From assembly GCF_023920705.1 (NCBI RefSeq), contig NZ_CP094657.1, positions 2,914,001-2,978,000 of the forward strand: a stretch of 64,000 nt of DNA, in the 5' to 3' direction. Below, in pieces: positions 62,350 through 64,000 of the stretch. A program made the position numbers and the translations under genes. The notes below the pieces were generated by a model. The model searched no databases, was not told where the DNA came from, and saw only the letters and a program-made list of their open reading frames with translations. Positions within the stretch are counted from its first letter, which is position 1. Each line of letters opens with the position of its first letter. This stretch comes from Acinetobacter sp. XS-4. Lineage in GTDB: Bacteria; Pseudomonadota; Gammaproteobacteria; Pseudomonadales; Moraxellaceae.

Positions 62350-63867
62350 ATGTATTATTTTTTAAATATTAATATTGGAAAGTCTTTAACTGGAATTGAA
62401 CATTCAGCTTTGGCACGTTTAAGATTATTCAAAGAAATAGATTTGAATCCAATTATCATAACTACTGCATACAACCCCCAATTATCTTTAAACATTTCCA
62501 ATTTGGAAGAAAATCATGAAAACTTCCTAAATGTATATGATTATTTCCAGGAAATAGACATTTTTAACAAACCATATAAATTAGAAGATTTCAAAAAAAC
62601 AAATCCAGAATACATTTTTGAAAAAACTGCAAATCCCTATGATTATAAAGTATTTCACAAAGGAGAATATATTCTTTATTTACACTGTTTTGAAAATGAA
62701 GAATATAACATTTCATATATAAACTATTTTGACTTAAATCGAAAAAAAATTAAACGTGAGATTTTTGATATTCGCGGTTTCAAGAGTAGTGAAATCATCT
62801 TAGATAAAAAACAAAATAAAATATGTGAAAAATTCTTTAACACTAATCATGAGGTTTGCATAGAAAAATATTATGACAAAGTTGATAATGAAAAAAATGT
62901 TTGTACTTCAATAGTCTTATATCGACAAAATTCACTATATGCTTCATTTTCAAATGAGGAAAGTTTTATTGCATATTGGTTAGATTTATTATGCCAGAAA
63001 AATCAAGAATGTTATTTTTTTATTGATAAAAATAAAATTTTTGCGCCTATTCTTTTAAAAATGAAAAATAAACCAGTTTTAATTTCAATTTTCCACAGTG
63101 TACATACACGTAACCCTCAAGATATTTTAGAGGGTGATTTCAATAGCAATTACAGAAATATTTTGAACAACCCCACAGTATTTAAAAATATTATTGTTTC
63201 AACTCAACAGCAAAAAAATGATTTATTTTTAAGATTTGGTGATTTTTTTTCAATTAATGTAATACCTCCAAGTTATGCAAAAAAAAGAAAGAGAATCTCA
63301 ATTATAGAGCGCAATAAGAATAGAATTATTTCTGTAGGGAGATATTATGTTGAAAAAAGATTAGATCACATGATAAAAGCTATTTCTATAGTAAAAAACA
63401 ATATTCCAAACGTTCAACTTGATTTATACGGATTCGGTGATGCTAGAGATAATTATAAAACTGAAAAAGAACTTAGAAATTTAATTCAAGAATTAAAACT
63501 TGAGGACAATGTTTTTCTGAGAGGTTATAGCACTGATATTTTACGTGAAATCGAAACCTCAACTATCTCACTTATTACTAGCAGCATAGAAGGTTTTTGT
63601 ATTGCTATACTAGATAGTCTTTCATGTGGTACACCTGTAATTTCATACGACATCAAATATGGGCCATCTGATTTGATTAAAAACAATATTAATGGTTATT
63701 TAATTAAAGATAGTGACATTAATAGTTTAGCACAAAAGATAGAGTCTTTATTAACAGATCCAGACCAATATCAATATTTATCACAAGAAGCATATAATAG
63801 TATTAATTATTATTCAGATATTGAAGTAAAAAATCTTTGGAAAAATTTTATATGGAGTTTTAAATAA
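62350..63867 (+). CDS. GT4 glycosyltransferase, GtfA/TagE-like
   Basis: A 505-residue glycosyltransferase. The N-terminus (YYFLNINIGKSLTGIEHSAL, residues 2-21) and the beta-rich inserted domain at about 60-200 resemble the GtfA/TarM/TagE group, which glycosylates adhesins or teichoic acids in Gram-positive bacteria. The C-terminal GT4 half has RIISVGRYYVEKRLDHMIKA near 327 and the donor-binding ITSSIEGFCIAILDSLSCGT near 409, where two glutamates fit the EX7E pattern. The acceptor is unknown. Its stop overlaps the next start. Very AT-rich, suggesting transfer. Confidence 0.8.
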   Translation: MYYFLNINIGKSLTGIEHSALARLRLFKEIDLNPIIITTAYNPQLSLNISNLEENHENFLNVYDYFQEIDIFNKPYKLEDFKKTNPEYIFEKTANPYDYKVFHKGEYILYLHCFENEEYNISYINYFDLNRKKIKREIFDIRGFKSSEIILDKKQNKICEKFFNTNHEVCIEKYYDKVDNEKNVCTSIVLYRQNSLYASFSNEESFIAYWLDLLCQKNQECYFFIDKNKIFAPILLKMKNKPVLISIFHSVHTRNPQDILEGDFNSNYRNILNNPTVFKNIIVSTQQQKNDLFLRFGDFFSINVIPPSYAKKRKRISIIERNKNRIISVGRYYVEKRLDHMIKAISIVKNNIPNVQLDLYGFGDARDNYKTEKELRNLIQELKLEDNVFLRGYSTDILREIETSTISLITSSIEGFCIAILDSLSCGTPVISYDIKYGPSDLIKNNINGYLIKDSDINSLAQKIESLLTDPDQYQYLSQEAYNSINYYSDIEVKNLWKNFIWSFK

Positions 63868-64000
63868 TGTATTGCGTGCAAAAAATTGATATCCAATCAA
63901 AACTATTAGAGTTTGAGGATGGCGATCCTTCTGCCACCCATAGCTTTGGCTTAGGACCATTACTTATTCTTTTATTAATTTTTCAAAAACTAGAAAAAAG
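63867..64000 (+). CDS. Start of a membrane-protein gene, cut by the window edge
   Basis: From ATG 63867, overlapping the glycosyltransferase stop (TAATG), the frame is open to the window end. The visible 44 residues begin MYCVQKIDIQSKLLEFEDGD and continue into a hydrophobic stretch, GLGPLLILLLIF, probably a membrane helix. The overlap implies translational coupling, so the product probably works with the glycosyltransferase. Too little is visible to name a family. Confidence 0.6.
   Translation, partial: MYCVQKIDIQSKLLEFEDGDPSATHSFGLGPLLILLLIFQKLEK

Noticed and set aside
1..64000. CRISPR array, tRNA or rRNA genes
   Set aside because: No regularly spaced repeats and no sequence with recognisable tRNA or rRNA features were seen on either strand.

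Overview
The window looks like chromosomal DNA from an Acinetobacter species, most likely of the calcoaceticus-baumannii complex. It is AT-rich and carries the van and hca gene sets known from Acinetobacter (the hca order matches my memory of A. baylyi ADP1), the glucarate-to-2-oxoglutarate route also known from that genus, and several OprD-type porins paired with aromatic-acid symporters. I saw no rRNA, tRNA, CRISPR array or intact insertion sequence. Species and gene names rest on recognising proteins by eye, without database searches.

Regions. (1) 1-5584: a truncated AraC-family regulator diverging from a Baeyer-Villiger-type monooxygenase, an SDR, an HSL-type esterase and a cholesterol-oxidase-like GMC oxidoreductase; the layout recalls mycobacterial virS-mymA. 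(2) 5650-7848: an OsmC-YcaO fusion. (3) 8100-25302: an unbroken block for lignin-derived aromatics. hcaABCDEFG with hcaR and hcaK turns chlorogenate, ferulate and other hydroxycinnamates into benzoate-level acids; vanAB with vanR, vanK and vanP demethylates vanillate to protocatechuate. Palindromic operator candidates are visible for both regulators. (4) 25377-33731: glucarate/galactarate catabolism (GntR regulator, 2-oxoglutarate semialdehyde dehydrogenase, KdgD, GudD, GudP, GarD) with three related operator-like sites. (5) 33858-37430: an EamA exporter, and an AraC regulator divergent from a coniferyl-aldehyde-dehydrogenase-like enzyme.

(6) 37464-39539: a very AT-rich island of four small immunity-like genes, two of them tandem duplicates, plus a frameshifted remnant and no toxin gene. 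(7) 39764-53108: amino-acid and amine metabolism: a CycA-like permease, astC-astA with a divergent Lrp-type regulator, then a long operon with an aminobutyraldehyde dehydrogenase, a doubled NTF2-fold protein, a GntR regulator, a soluble Cache-domain protein, an APC permease and a PuuB-like oxidase, followed by an AroP-like permease. (8) 53487-59723: envelope-related genes: a zinc-ribbon/glycine-zipper protein, a CsgG-DUF4810-DUF799 lipoprotein operon, a TetR regulator, and a DUF898 membrane protein paired with an M48 peptidase. (9) 59877-64000: an AT-rich accessory end with a small secreted protein, gene debris, a secreted HEXXH metallopeptidase, a GtfA/TagE-like glycosyltransferase and the start of an overlapping membrane-protein gene that runs off the window.

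Most of the window is specialised nutrient catabolism, each module with its own local regulator, transporter and terminators. The parts least explained by known biology are the orphan immunity island, the soluble Cache protein, and the glycosyltransferase/metallopeptidase end.
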